From Cellvibrionaceae bacterium (GTDB lineage: Bacteria; Pseudomonadota; Gammaproteobacteria; Pseudomonadales; Cellvibrionaceae): a stretch of DNA of 64,000 nucleotides. Made by a program: the position numbers and the translations under genes. The stretch's first letter is position 1. The number at the start of each line of letters is the position of its first letter. The notes beneath the pieces were generated by a model. The model made no database searches. It was not told the DNA's origin and worked only from the letters and a program-made list of their open reading frames with translations. The stretch is from NCBI GenBank assembly GCA_021151695.1, contig JAGKWU010000006.1:1-64000 (forward strand), read 5' to 3'. Of this stretch, positions 34,541 to 42,527 are shown one piece after another.

Positions 34541-34559
34541 CGTTACGCTTTTGTAACAA
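34541..34559 (-). promoter_or_regulatory. Candidate PHO-box-like operator upstream of the phosphatases
   Basis: On the minus strand the sequence reads TGTTAC-AAAAG-CGTAAC, two half-sites repeating with an 11-bp period like PhoB boxes, about 60 bp upstream of the lipoprotein phosphatase start. The half-sites are only a moderate match to CTGTCAT. The same bases also form a GTTAC/GTAAC inverted repeat, so another regulator is possible. Confidence 0.3.
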
Positions 34560-34658
34560 TCAGAGGATTAAAACGAAAACAGGAGGATTGATGCGAACAA
34601 GGAACTGCTGATTAAAAACATAAAAAGCCAATCATCAAAACACAGATTTATGACTATT

Positions 34659-34922
34659 TTATGTCGGTGCCCTACCAACAAATAATCTGCGTAGCTTCGC
34701 AAGAAAGCCATAGCGGCGCTTCGAGTATTGATTGCGTTTATGTGAGTAACTTTCTGCCGCCAATTGGAGATCCTGAAGATCCAGCGCCAACAAATGAACA
34801 ACACTGTCCTCGGATAACTTATGATTTTCAAGCTCAGCCGATGGGCTTTCAACAAAGCGTTTCAGCAAACGTTCGTCTGTGTAAAGTTTTGCTAAAAACA
34901 ATTCGATCTCAACTGTATTCAC
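34659..34922 (-). CDS. Small helical protein downstream of DUF692 enzyme, 87 aa
   Basis: A short, charged, all-helical protein with IELFLAKLYTDERLLKRFV at the start, LLALDLQDLQLAAESYSHKR in the middle and a basic C-terminus. The pattern (L-Y-T-D, R-F, then L-x-S-x-x-x-KR) recalls small helical partner or recognition proteins encoded next to DUF692 enzymes. No signal peptide. Its start overlaps the DUF692 gene by 14 bp, so the two are translationally coupled. A role in delivering the substrate to the enzyme is inference. Confidence 0.6.
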   Translation of the reverse strand: MNTVEIELFLAKLYTDERLLKRFVESPSAELENHKLSEDSVVHLLALDLQDLQLAAESYSHKRNQYSKRRYGFLAKLRRLFVGRAPT

Positions 34923-35823
34923 GCAAACACTCCTTTTCCGTCACCAGACAACCAGGCTGTTGTGACCGCCCCAGTCGTAACGCAACACGCGCCTGATCCA
35001 GCTGTACAAGCAAAGACGTAAACTCAGGGAAATTTCCGTCGCGCTCGATCAACACAGTCAAAGGTTGCTGCGCATGACGCGCCACTTGCGCGAGCAGTGC
35101 AAAAACCTCATCAGGAACGTCATGGATATGATCATCCAATAAGCGCTGCCGCTGTTTGTCGGGGGTTGGAATCCAACAACCGCCACTCAGGTGAATGCAG
35201 CTGACTTGTGCCAGGGGCAACTGCATTAACATTTCATGGGGATTACGCCCTGAGTTGACAGCGTTGGCGTAGAGATTGTGCAGATCCAGCAATAAAGGTG
35301 AAGCCGATTCCTGCACTATGGTTTTCACCCAATCAGTTTCCGACAGATCACTGGCAGGTGGCTGCACGAGCGTAGCAATATTCTCTAACTCGGGAAGACT
35401 GCCAACCAAACGGTGCGCAGCCTGAATATTGTTTAAGGCACCGTCAATCGTTTGCGCATTGCGTGGCGGCGCTGCCAAGTGACCAATTTCAATTCCGCCA
35501 GCGCGCACAAATGCAAGATGCTCTGACCAGCCGGCTGGTTGCACCCTGTGAACAAGCCGCGCCATTGAATCCAGATATGTGGGACTCACCGCCGAGCAGG
35601 ACGCCAACCCCATACCCACGCCGTGCAAAAACACAGGCTTTTGCCGTGCGAGAAATTGCAGGGACTGCAATGCGCGCCTGGATGTTTTGAAATAATTATC
35701 GGCGATAACTTCGAGCACATCGATTTGTTCGAGATGGCCGAGAATATGCGCGGCAATTTCACCGCGCCAGCCCAATCCCACCCTGTCGCCTTCAACTGCC
35801 ACAGCCACCGCAACCTCCACCAC
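34909..35823 (-). CDS. DUF692 / MNIO-family multinuclear iron enzyme, 304 aa
   Basis: TIM-barrel DUF692 protein (the family of MbnB, TglH and HvfB, which oxidatively remodel Cys residues of peptides). Landmarks in order: VGLGWR (15-20), LEVIADNYF (37-45), FLHGVGMGL with H67, WSEHLAF with E101 and H102, LENIAT with E147, LLLDLHNLY with D180 and N183, HLSGG with H211, DDHIHDVP with D230 and H232, and ERDGNFPEF with E260. The usual HLAGH is HLSGG here, so one potential ligand may differ. The start overlaps the upstream membrane-protein gene by 32 bp. The obvious candidate substrate is the Cys-rich tail encoded in that overlap region. Confidence 0.85.
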   Translation of the reverse strand: MVEVAVAVAVEGDRVGLGWRGEIAAHILGHLEQIDVLEVIADNYFKTSRRALQSLQFLARQKPVFLHGVGMGLASCSAVSPTYLDSMARLVHRVQPAGWSEHLAFVRAGGIEIGHLAAPPRNAQTIDGALNNIQAAHRLVGSLPELENIATLVQPPASDLSETDWVKTIVQESASPLLLDLHNLYANAVNSGRNPHEMLMQLPLAQVSCIHLSGGCWIPTPDKQRQRLLDDHIHDVPDEVFALLAQVARHAQQPLTVLIERDGNFPEFTSLLVQLDQARVALRLGRSQQPGCLVTEKECLREYS

Positions 35824-36652
35824 AGCTGCTACCGCAGGATGAACTACTGCTGCAGGATGATGAACTACTGGAATCCGCTGACTGACGCAATTTTGCGATC
35901 AAAGGAAACTCATTGGTGGAAAGCACACCCAAACCAAATACCGCAGCGACCAATGCGACTTCATTGGTTTCACCGCCCGAACGTAATTTTTTCGCGCGCT
36001 GTTTCAAGAGCGAAAACAATCCACGTAAATTGATGAGCAATTGTTGGCCCGCCGCCGTTGTGCGACGCCCTGTGAATGCCACCGCAATTAATACAAATAA
36101 TAACGTCAGTATTATTAGAAAACCGACATTGCGGTGCCCGTGGCTCAGTGCGATATGAACTTTGACCCAAGTTACGCCGACCAAACTCACCAGCACTATC
36201 AAGAATGGCAGCACACGCTGCGAATACACATCGGCGGTAGCTAAAAGCCCAGCATGGCCAAGTTCGCGCTTATAGGTATCGCAGGCAACCTTTAGCGCTG
36301 CGTTATTGAGCGAAGTAGCCGGCGCTGTTGGCGTCAGGTAAAAACTGAGAATGGCTTTTTCAATAGGTCGCGTAACGCTGTGAACAGCGTCGGGCCGTAC
36401 AGTTTGCAACTCGCCGTTGCCCCATTGCAGTAGTCCGCGATCCTGAAGCGAAACGGTTGCCACATGTATAGCTTCACTCTGGCCGCCGCGTAAGTAAGCA
36501 ATCTTGTAAGGGTCTTTGGCAAAGGCTGTCATATCCACGTGGAGATCGGCGTGCAGGGATGATAAATAACGATGCAGTAGCAACAACACCGCCACACCCA
36601 AAATGGCGTAGAACAACAAAAATACAGGGCCGGGTAACGTAAATGGATTCAT
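35792..36652 (-). CDS. TIGR04222-like membrane protein with Ser/Gly/Cys-rich C-terminal tail, 286 aa
   Basis: Membrane helices near 9-27, 148-165 and 176-194. The soluble block after helix 1 contains DPYKIAYLRGG (47-57), the signature I associate with TIGR04222-type proteins. The last ~27 residues (260-286) are almost only Ser, Gly and Cys, with cysteines at 267, 273, 277, 281 and 284. Such a tail is unusual for a structural membrane protein and looks like a modifiable or metal-binding peptide. The tail-coding bases overlap the start of the DUF692 gene in another frame. The nucleotidyltransferase gene ends 12 bp upstream. Family known, function not; the tail as substrate is my inference. Confidence 0.75.
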   Translation of the reverse strand: MNPFTLPGPVFLLFYAILGVAVLLLLHRYLSSLHADLHVDMTAFAKDPYKIAYLRGGQSEAIHVATVSLQDRGLLQWGNGELQTVRPDAVHSVTRPIEKAILSFYLTPTAPATSLNNAALKVACDTYKRELGHAGLLATADVYSQRVLPFLIVLVSLVGVTWVKVHIALSHGHRNVGFLIILTLLFVLIAVAFTGRRTTAAGQQLLINLRGLFSLLKQRAKKLRSGGETNEVALVAAVFGLGVLSTNEFPLIAKLRQSADSSSSSSCSSSSSCGSSCGGGCGGCGS

Positions 36653-36664
36653 CTACATTCTCCG

Positions 36665-37411
36665 TTAAAGTTGTTCATTAATGAGTTGTGCCAGGGTCAA
36701 TAAACTCATCAATGTTACGGTCGCGCTGCCCACTGGCAAAAACACTTGCTCACGGGCGATCGACATGGCGTGAACAGCATCGATGAGATGATTTTGCGCA
36801 CTCGCTTGTGCAAATTCTTCCAATGCCAATTTCGCGGTAAGATATTCCTGACCGCGAATTTCGCGCAGCGCTGCAGCGCAGGAGCGCAAAGGTCCAGCGG
36901 CATCGGCAATAAGATGCACTAATTGTTCCTCGCGCAAACTGCTGGTGACATATTGTTCGCGTGTGCGCAGCTGGAAGTTGAGTAAAACCTGGCGCATGTT
37001 GGCAACCAGATCCTCGTGGGTAATCTCCAGATTCGCCAGTGGGTTTGTTCCCAGAAGCAGGCGATGGCGATGTGCAATATCGGAAAACTTCATCGCGAAG
37101 GCTTTGGCCGCCGCAGGTAACTCTGTCTCCAACACAAACATTACATGCAATTCAACCACTGCCCTGGCGAGCCTCACGGATTCGCGAACAGGATCTATTT
37201 GCTGCTGGTCGAATTTTTTTAATACCAGCATTAGATTGACATCAGAGGTAGCGCGAAGCTGGTTGTTCGCCGCCGAACCAAACACCAGGGCAGAAACAAG
37301 ATCAGCGCCCAATGCCTGGCGCGCGATATCGACGACCTGATGCAGGCTCTGCTCCGCCAGCTTGGTCTTATCCTGCGTTGGTACCGGGTTATTCTGTAAA
37401 TCCATCATCAT
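36665..37411 (-). CDS. Nucleotidyltransferase-domain protein, 248 aa
   Basis: Residues ~40-65 read LVSALVFGSAANNQLRATSDVNLMLVL, a Pol-beta-type nucleotidyltransferase motif (G-S ... S-D-x-N), but the usual second Asp of the D-x-D pair is Asn here (SDVN), so activity may be reduced. A helical C-terminal domain of ~120 residues follows. Three consecutive ATG codons (37411, 37408, 37405) make the exact start ambiguous. It is the first gene of the tight minus-strand group leading to the TIGR04222-like and DUF692 genes (12-bp spacing). Its role in that group is unclear. Confidence 0.65.
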   Translation of the reverse strand: MMMDLQNNPVPTQDKTKLAEQSLHQVVDIARQALGADLVSALVFGSAANNQLRATSDVNLMLVLKKFDQQQIDPVRESVRLARAVVELHVMFVLETELPAAAKAFAMKFSDIAHRHRLLLGTNPLANLEITHEDLVANMRQVLLNFQLRTREQYVTSSLREEQLVHLIADAAGPLRSCAAALREIRGQEYLTAKLALEEFAQASAQNHLIDAVHAMSIAREQVFLPVGSATVTLMSLLTLAQLINEQL

Positions 37412-37545
37412 ACCTTTGATACTCCCGTCAGTTTTATGTGCGCTTTATGTTGCACAAATATCGCGACAAAAGATATATCGGCTATGCTTATGCAAATCCC
37501 TGCCGCGCCGCAGGCCCACCCGATTGCCAAACTACCAGGTGACTT

Positions 37546-37749
37546 ATGACTTACCGATTCATTACCATTTTAACCATCATGGCGGCTCTTGGAGCCTGCT
37601 CACCAAAAAGCAGCGAGAACAAACCAGCAGAAAAACCCCAAGGCGTTATCAGCGATGCTCAGAAGAAAACCATGGAGGATGCCAAGAAAACTGAAGAGGT
37701 ACTAAAGGAAGCAAATGACAAACGCATGAAAGAAGTGGATGAACAATAA
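37546..37749 (+). CDS. Small lipoprotein, 67 aa
   Basis: Lipobox ALGAC at 14-18 gives a mature peptide of ~50 residues that is hydrophilic and Lys/Glu-rich (EDAKKTEEVLKEANDKRMKE), probably one helix. It resembles small envelope lipoproteins of unknown role. It stands alone between two minus-strand genes and converges on the HD-GYP gene 12 bp away. Confidence 0.7.
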   Translation: MTYRFITILTIMAALGACSPKSSENKPAEKPQGVISDAQKKTMEDAKKTEEVLKEANDKRMKEVDEQ

Positions 37750-37761
37750 TTTGTAACACCT

Positions 37762-39015
37762 CTAACTAATACTGAGTCCCAGATCGCCATACTCGCGAAC
37801 GGATACTCCAAAGCTGCCATCCTTCAGCGCGCGCTTGATTAAATAGTCTTTGCTCAACAAACCTTTCTCAATTTCGGCCAAGTGAATCAAGCGTTTTTTA
37901 TCCAGCGGCTCTTGCTGCTCGTTAACTGCAATAATACTGGGAAGGTGGCGAAATTTGGCATTGGTTTCAAACACTATAGCTATCAGCCCGTTGACCAATT
38001 CCACCAAGGTACCAGGGGGATACAAGCCCACACTCTTGATAAACTCAAGCGCCAGGCGATCATCAAAGTGAGTGCCGCGATCTTTAAAAATAATTTTCAG
38101 CGCTTCGGTAGAGGGAATGCCTTCTGAATAACAGCGATCAGCTGTCATAGCATCATAGGCATCGACAATAGCAACAATTTTTGCCAGGTCTGAAATACCC
38201 GCAGAGCTCAATTGACGCGGATACCCACTGCCATCAACTTTTTCGTGATGACTGTAAGCGACATCTACAGCGCTGTTGGGAATGCCTTTGGAGGCCATGA
38301 GCAAATTGCGCCCATGAGTCGCATGGGCCTTGATCATATTGAATTCTTTTTCGGTGAGCTTTGCAGGCTTGTTAAGCACCTCTGAGGGCACTCGCATTTT
38401 ACCTACATCGTGCAACAGTCCGCACAACCCCAGCTTTTCCAGCTCAGCCTCACTGCGTCCCAAGTGACGACCAAAAGCTATAGCAAGGATGCAAACATTG
38501 AGGCAATGCTCTGCGGTATATTCATCCTGCGAGCGAATCTTGGACATCCAGATAAGCGCATCAGGATTTCGCAACACGCTGTCGACGCAACTCTTAACCG
38601 TGGCCTTGGCCTCGGTGCTATTGATAACACTGCCAAACCGCAAACCATTGAGCAGGCTGCGCGCCATCTGGCGAGCTTCGCGATAAATTTCCAACGCCTG
38701 GGCGTGTTCGCGGCGGGTGTCCACCTTATTGATGTAGGTGCGCGGCTGGCTTTTTTTCCCGCTTAAAGTCCCCTTAACTTCCGGGGCAACCCATTCTTCG
38801 TGCACAGCATCTATCCACACATGCTCCGAGTATTCAGCCACCGCCGCTATGTCATCCATGGACTCAATCAAAAAACCTTGCATAAGAAAGGGAGTTTCAA
38901 GCCAGGGACGATCCAGCTGGGAGACGTACATGCCAATCTGCAATTCAGAGATATGAATGCGAATCGTCTTTGGTGACGATCCCACGTGACCTGGGCGAAC
39001 CTCTTTGAACTCCAA
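37762..39015 (-). CDS. HD-GYP domain cyclic-di-GMP phosphodiesterase, 417 aa
   Basis: An N-terminal DUF3391 region (~15-110) is followed by an HD-GYP domain: HDVGKMRVP with HD at 202-203, HATHG (231-235), and HHEKVDGSGYP (256-266). The metal and GYP residues are intact, so degradation of c-di-GMP to pGpG or GMP is expected. No membrane segment. The start is TTG at 39015 with AGAGAGG in front; no ATG is available before residue 29. It would oppose the diguanylate cyclase at 44519. Confidence 0.9.
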   Translation of the reverse strand: MEFKEVRPGHVGSSPKTIRIHISELQIGMYVSQLDRPWLETPFLMQGFLIESMDDIAAVAEYSEHVWIDAVHEEWVAPEVKGTLSGKKSQPRTYINKVDTRREHAQALEIYREARQMARSLLNGLRFGSVINSTEAKATVKSCVDSVLRNPDALIWMSKIRSQDEYTAEHCLNVCILAIAFGRHLGRSEAELEKLGLCGLLHDVGKMRVPSEVLNKPAKLTEKEFNMIKAHATHGRNLLMASKGIPNSAVDVAYSHHEKVDGSGYPRQLSSAGISDLAKIVAIVDAYDAMTADRCYSEGIPSTEALKIIFKDRGTHFDDRLALEFIKSVGLYPPGTLVELVNGLIAIVFETNAKFRHLPSIIAVNEQQEPLDKKRLIHLAEIEKGLLSKDYLIKRALKDGSFGVSVREYGDLGLSIS

Positions 39016-39223
39016 GTTAACCTCTCTGGCAATTATTCTTTTTTGTCACTGGCAAATTGGGTAAGGATGCTTATCCCGCGTCATCCTCTTCATAGCTTAA
39101 CCAATTTCGCGAAAATTGCTCTACATCAAAAAGTACTAAGAGCCTGTATATCTATGCCACCGAATCCAACCCTGGAAGTAACGGAAAATTGGGCGAAGGT
39201 GGCGAGAAAAAATGTTGGGGAGA

Positions 39224-40048
39224 CTAGAGAGCACCTTTGGCCTTATCCCAAAGCGCGTTCATTTCATCAATAGAGGCGTCAGCGAGTGGCTTGCCCACAT
39301 TATTTTCTATGTATGTGAAGCGTGCTTCAAACTTCTGATTGGCGCGGCGTAAGCTCTGCTCCGGGTCCATCTTCAGGTAGCGACTAATATTGACTACGGC
39401 AAATAACAAGTCACCTAACTCCTCGTCTACCGCCGTCATATCACCAGCGGCCAGAGCTTCTTCAACTTCCAGCAATTCTTCGCGCACTTTCGCAATGGGA
39501 CCCTGCACATCATCCCAATCAAAGCCCACATTGGCGGCGCGCTTTTGCAGCTTGGCGGCACGACTCAGGGATGGCAGGTTAAGCGGAACATCCGCCAGTA
39601 AACTCTGTTGTTTGCCGCCAGCCTTTTCGTCACGCTCCTGCTGCTTGATAGCTTCCCAGCGGGCTTTGACATCTGTTGGCAACGTATGGCGATTGTCGAC
39701 CCGGCTTTGCAGTGTACCTTCCGGGAAAACATGGGGATGGCGGCGAACCAGTTTGGCCACTAAATCCGACACTATACCGGCAAACTCAAACCTGCCCTCT
39801 TCCTTACCCAACTGGCTGTAAAAGATGACCTGGAATAAAAGATCGCCCAACTCTTCCTTCAGATGACCGAAATCCTGCTTTTCAATGGCATCTACGACTT
39901 CGTAGGCTTCCTCCAATGTAGAGGGCGCAATACTGGCGTAATCCTGTTTAATGTCCCAGGGACAACCCGTATCCGGGTCGCGCAAGCGCGCCATCAAATA
40001 CAGCAGATCGTCGACTGTGTAGTTCTCACTTGAAGAATCATGACTCAT
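39224..40048 (-). CDS. mazG: Nucleoside triphosphate pyrophosphohydrolase MazG, 274 aa
   Basis: Two MazG repeats, each with an EELGDLLF helix carrying the magnesium-binding acidic residues (first followed by QVIFYSQ, second by AVVNISRYL). DPDTGCPWD near the N-terminus and ANQKFEARF near the end are typical of full-length MazG. It hydrolyses (d)NTPs to monophosphates, cleaning up abnormal nucleotides. The ATG overlaps the stop of the upstream YqcC gene by four bases. Confidence 0.95.
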   Translation of the reverse strand: MSHDSSSENYTVDDLLYLMARLRDPDTGCPWDIKQDYASIAPSTLEEAYEVVDAIEKQDFGHLKEELGDLLFQVIFYSQLGKEEGRFEFAGIVSDLVAKLVRRHPHVFPEGTLQSRVDNRHTLPTDVKARWEAIKQQERDEKAGGKQQSLLADVPLNLPSLSRAAKLQKRAANVGFDWDDVQGPIAKVREELLEVEEALAAGDMTAVDEELGDLLFAVVNISRYLKMDPEQSLRRANQKFEARFTYIENNVGKPLADASIDEMNALWDKAKGAL

Positions 40049-40377
40049 GATGATTTTCCTGAAAGCAGCTTATCCATCTTGTCCAGATGCAAAATCAGCG
40101 CTGCACTGTTTAACCGGAGCTGTCCGAAATATTCTTCCGCCATGGGCTTGACCCCGCTGACCGCTGGCAACGGCAAGCGCTGCTCCACCATCAGGTATAA
40201 ACGCGGAATAAAAATAAATTGCAGCCATTGCGGAAAATCCAGCGTATCGATTGCAAAAGGTTGCGTGCTGGCGAGCGCCTCTGCGGAAGGACTTTCAAAC
40301 TCCCACAAACGAAGCTCACGCAACTCCTTTTCAAGATCGATCAGGATTTCAGCAACAGAAATGTGTTTGTCGCTCAT
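40045..40377 (-). CDS. yqcC: YqcC-family (DUF446) protein, 110 aa
   Basis: Small helical protein with the family block TLDFPQWLQFIFIPRL and W/E-rich N-terminal helix LRLWEFE. The length matches YqcC of enterobacteria. Function is not established; in E. coli it lies next to the pseudouridine synthase gene truC, which is not here. It overlaps mazG by four bases and follows dinG by 12 bp. Confidence 0.88.
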   Translation of the reverse strand: MSDKHISVAEILIDLEKELRELRLWEFESPSAEALASTQPFAIDTLDFPQWLQFIFIPRLYLMVEQRLPLPAVSGVKPMAEEYFGQLRLNSAALILHLDKMDKLLSGKSS

Positions 40378-40389
40378 AAAAACTCACCA

Positions 40390-42522
40390 TCATTTGTGCA
40401 CGACATGCGTGAATGGCGGCAACGAATTTAATATGGCTTTGCCATAACGTTTGGTGATGATACGGCGATCAAGCAAACTGATGCGCCCTGTATCTGTTTC
40501 GGTACGCAGCAAGCGGCCGCAGGCCTGGATTAATTTAAGCGATGCATCCGGCACGGTGATATCCATAAACGGATTGCCGCCGCGCGATTCCACCCACTCA
40601 GACAACGCTGCTTCAATTGGATCATCCGGTACCGCAAACGGCAATTTGGCGATGATCACATGGCTGCAATAATCACCGGGCAAATCCACACCTTCCGCAA
40701 AACTGGCGAGACCAAAGAGCACACTGCCCTCGCCCGAATCGATTTTATGCTTATGCTGGACTAGCATTTCCTGTTTGGAGCTATCGCCCTGAATCAAAAT
40801 AATTTCGCGCAGATCGTCCGGCATTTCATCGTACACATCCAGCATTTGCCGGCGCGAAGAAAACAACACCAGGGTACCTTCGTTGTAATCAATCAAATTC
40901 GGCAAATGATTAATCAGCGATAGCGTGTGCGCCTCAGCATTACTTGCATCCACTGCAAACGTGGGAATTTCCAAAGTCGCACCCGCAAAATTAAACGGGC
41001 TGGGCACCACTTTATAATTGGCATCGATGGGTGTGCCGGCGCGCATCTGGAAGCGCTGGAAATTGCCGAGTGCGGTGAGCGTTGCAGAGGTCACTACAGC
41101 TCCGCAACACTTTTCCCACAGGCTGAACTCCAGGGTTTTAGACGCGAGAATGGGACTGGAACAGACTTCGATATCAATATTGCCGCTCATATCCACCGGC
41201 GTTAACCAGCGGGCTTTAGGCACTGAGGTTTGATCAGGCACAGCATAACTTGCCCAAAGTTCACGATTAGCTTCGGCGCGCGCCTGCCAGGCACCAATGA
41301 CAGGAAAATTGTTTTCCAAATCCACTTTCGGCACCGGGCAATGAGGGTCTTCCATAGCTTCGGTCATTTCCGCGCTGACTTTACTGAGCAAATCTGTCAA
41401 TCGATCAAAACTGCGCTGCAATTCCACAGCCGGGATTAACAAAGCTTGCGGAACCACACCATCTTTAAAACGGTAATTGGAGAGGCGATCATCGTGAGCA
41501 ATGCTTTCTACCAGCTCTGCCAATAATGGATACAGTTGATCGAGGCGCTGTTTGCCATCGATAAAAGCCGCAGGTAATTGTTCGGCAAATCTGTCGACAT
41601 TACCTGCACCGCTGATTTGCCCGAGGATTGCACCCAAGCCTTTATTGCACTGGTCCAACCATTTGCTCGTAGACGTCATGCGGCTGTGGTGTGCGAAATG
41701 ACTGAGGGCCTTTTGTGGCAGGTGATGGCCTTCGTCAAAAATATAAATACTGTCTTTGGGGTCAGGCAAAATCGCGCCGCCACCCAATGCCAAATCCGCG
41801 AGCACCAGATCGTGGTTGGTAACTATGCAATCCACATTATGAAGCGAATCGCGCGCTTTAAAAAAACTGCAGGAACTGACATTCGAACAACGGCGCCCGG
41901 TACATTGGCGGTGGTCAGTGGTAATGATTTGCCATTGATCCTGCTCGATCGCTTGCGGCCAGGTATCGCGCTCGCCATTCCATTTGTTGCCCGCGAGGGC
42001 TTCCATCATGGATTGATAAAGCTTAATGCCCTGGGCTGTCACGCTGGGCATTTCATCTTCGTAAAGTGCGCGGGTTGGATTCAAGCCACTTTCGTATTCC
42101 GCCAGCAGATTATCCAGCTTGCTCAAACACAAATAACGGCCGCGGCCTTTTGCGAGGGAAAACGTAAAAGACAAACCGCTCTGGCGATGCAACTCGGGCA
42201 AATCTTTATTCACGATTTGTTCTTGCAGCGCAACGGTTGCGGTGGACACTACCAATTTTTTGCCAAGCGCCTTGGCAATCGCAATAGACGGCAGCAAATA
42301 GGCAATGGTTTTGCCCGTTCCTGTTCCCGCTTCTACCACGCAGATATGAGTACCACCTGCATCTGGTTCGCGCACATTTTCATCGTCCAATGCAATGTTG
42401 CCGAGAGTCTTGGCGATCTCGGCAATCATCAGCTTTTGGCCGTAGCGCGGCTTGAGGCTTTTGTTTTCCAGGAAGGTGCTATAGGCGCCCTGAATTTGTT
42501 GTTTGAGCTGGTCTGTCAGCAT
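40390..42522 (-). CDS. dinG: ATP-dependent DNA helicase DinG, 710 aa
   Basis: XPD/DinG-like SF2 helicase. Walker A AGTGTGKT (65-72), Walker B-like FDEGHHLP, an Fe-S cluster region with Cys in CTGRRCSNVSSC, and C-terminal motifs LFGLASFAEGVDLPG and QACGRLLRT. It unwinds 5'-overhang DNA, D-loops and R-loops in repair after replication stress. ATG at 42522 begins the conserved first helix. The gene is flanked by yqcC (12 bp) and an acyltransferase gene (5 bp), so a multi-gene minus-strand operon is likely. Confidence 0.95.
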   Translation of the reverse strand: MLTDQLKQQIQGAYSTFLENKSLKPRYGQKLMIAEIAKTLGNIALDDENVREPDAGGTHICVVEAGTGTGKTIAYLLPSIAIAKALGKKLVVSTATVALQEQIVNKDLPELHRQSGLSFTFSLAKGRGRYLCLSKLDNLLAEYESGLNPTRALYEDEMPSVTAQGIKLYQSMMEALAGNKWNGERDTWPQAIEQDQWQIITTDHRQCTGRRCSNVSSCSFFKARDSLHNVDCIVTNHDLVLADLALGGGAILPDPKDSIYIFDEGHHLPQKALSHFAHHSRMTSTSKWLDQCNKGLGAILGQISGAGNVDRFAEQLPAAFIDGKQRLDQLYPLLAELVESIAHDDRLSNYRFKDGVVPQALLIPAVELQRSFDRLTDLLSKVSAEMTEAMEDPHCPVPKVDLENNFPVIGAWQARAEANRELWASYAVPDQTSVPKARWLTPVDMSGNIDIEVCSSPILASKTLEFSLWEKCCGAVVTSATLTALGNFQRFQMRAGTPIDANYKVVPSPFNFAGATLEIPTFAVDASNAEAHTLSLINHLPNLIDYNEGTLVLFSSRRQMLDVYDEMPDDLREIILIQGDSSKQEMLVQHKHKIDSGEGSVLFGLASFAEGVDLPGDYCSHVIIAKLPFAVPDDPIEAALSEWVESRGGNPFMDITVPDASLKLIQACGRLLRTETDTGRISLLDRRIITKRYGKAILNSLPPFTHVVHK

Positions 42523-42527
42523 AGGTA

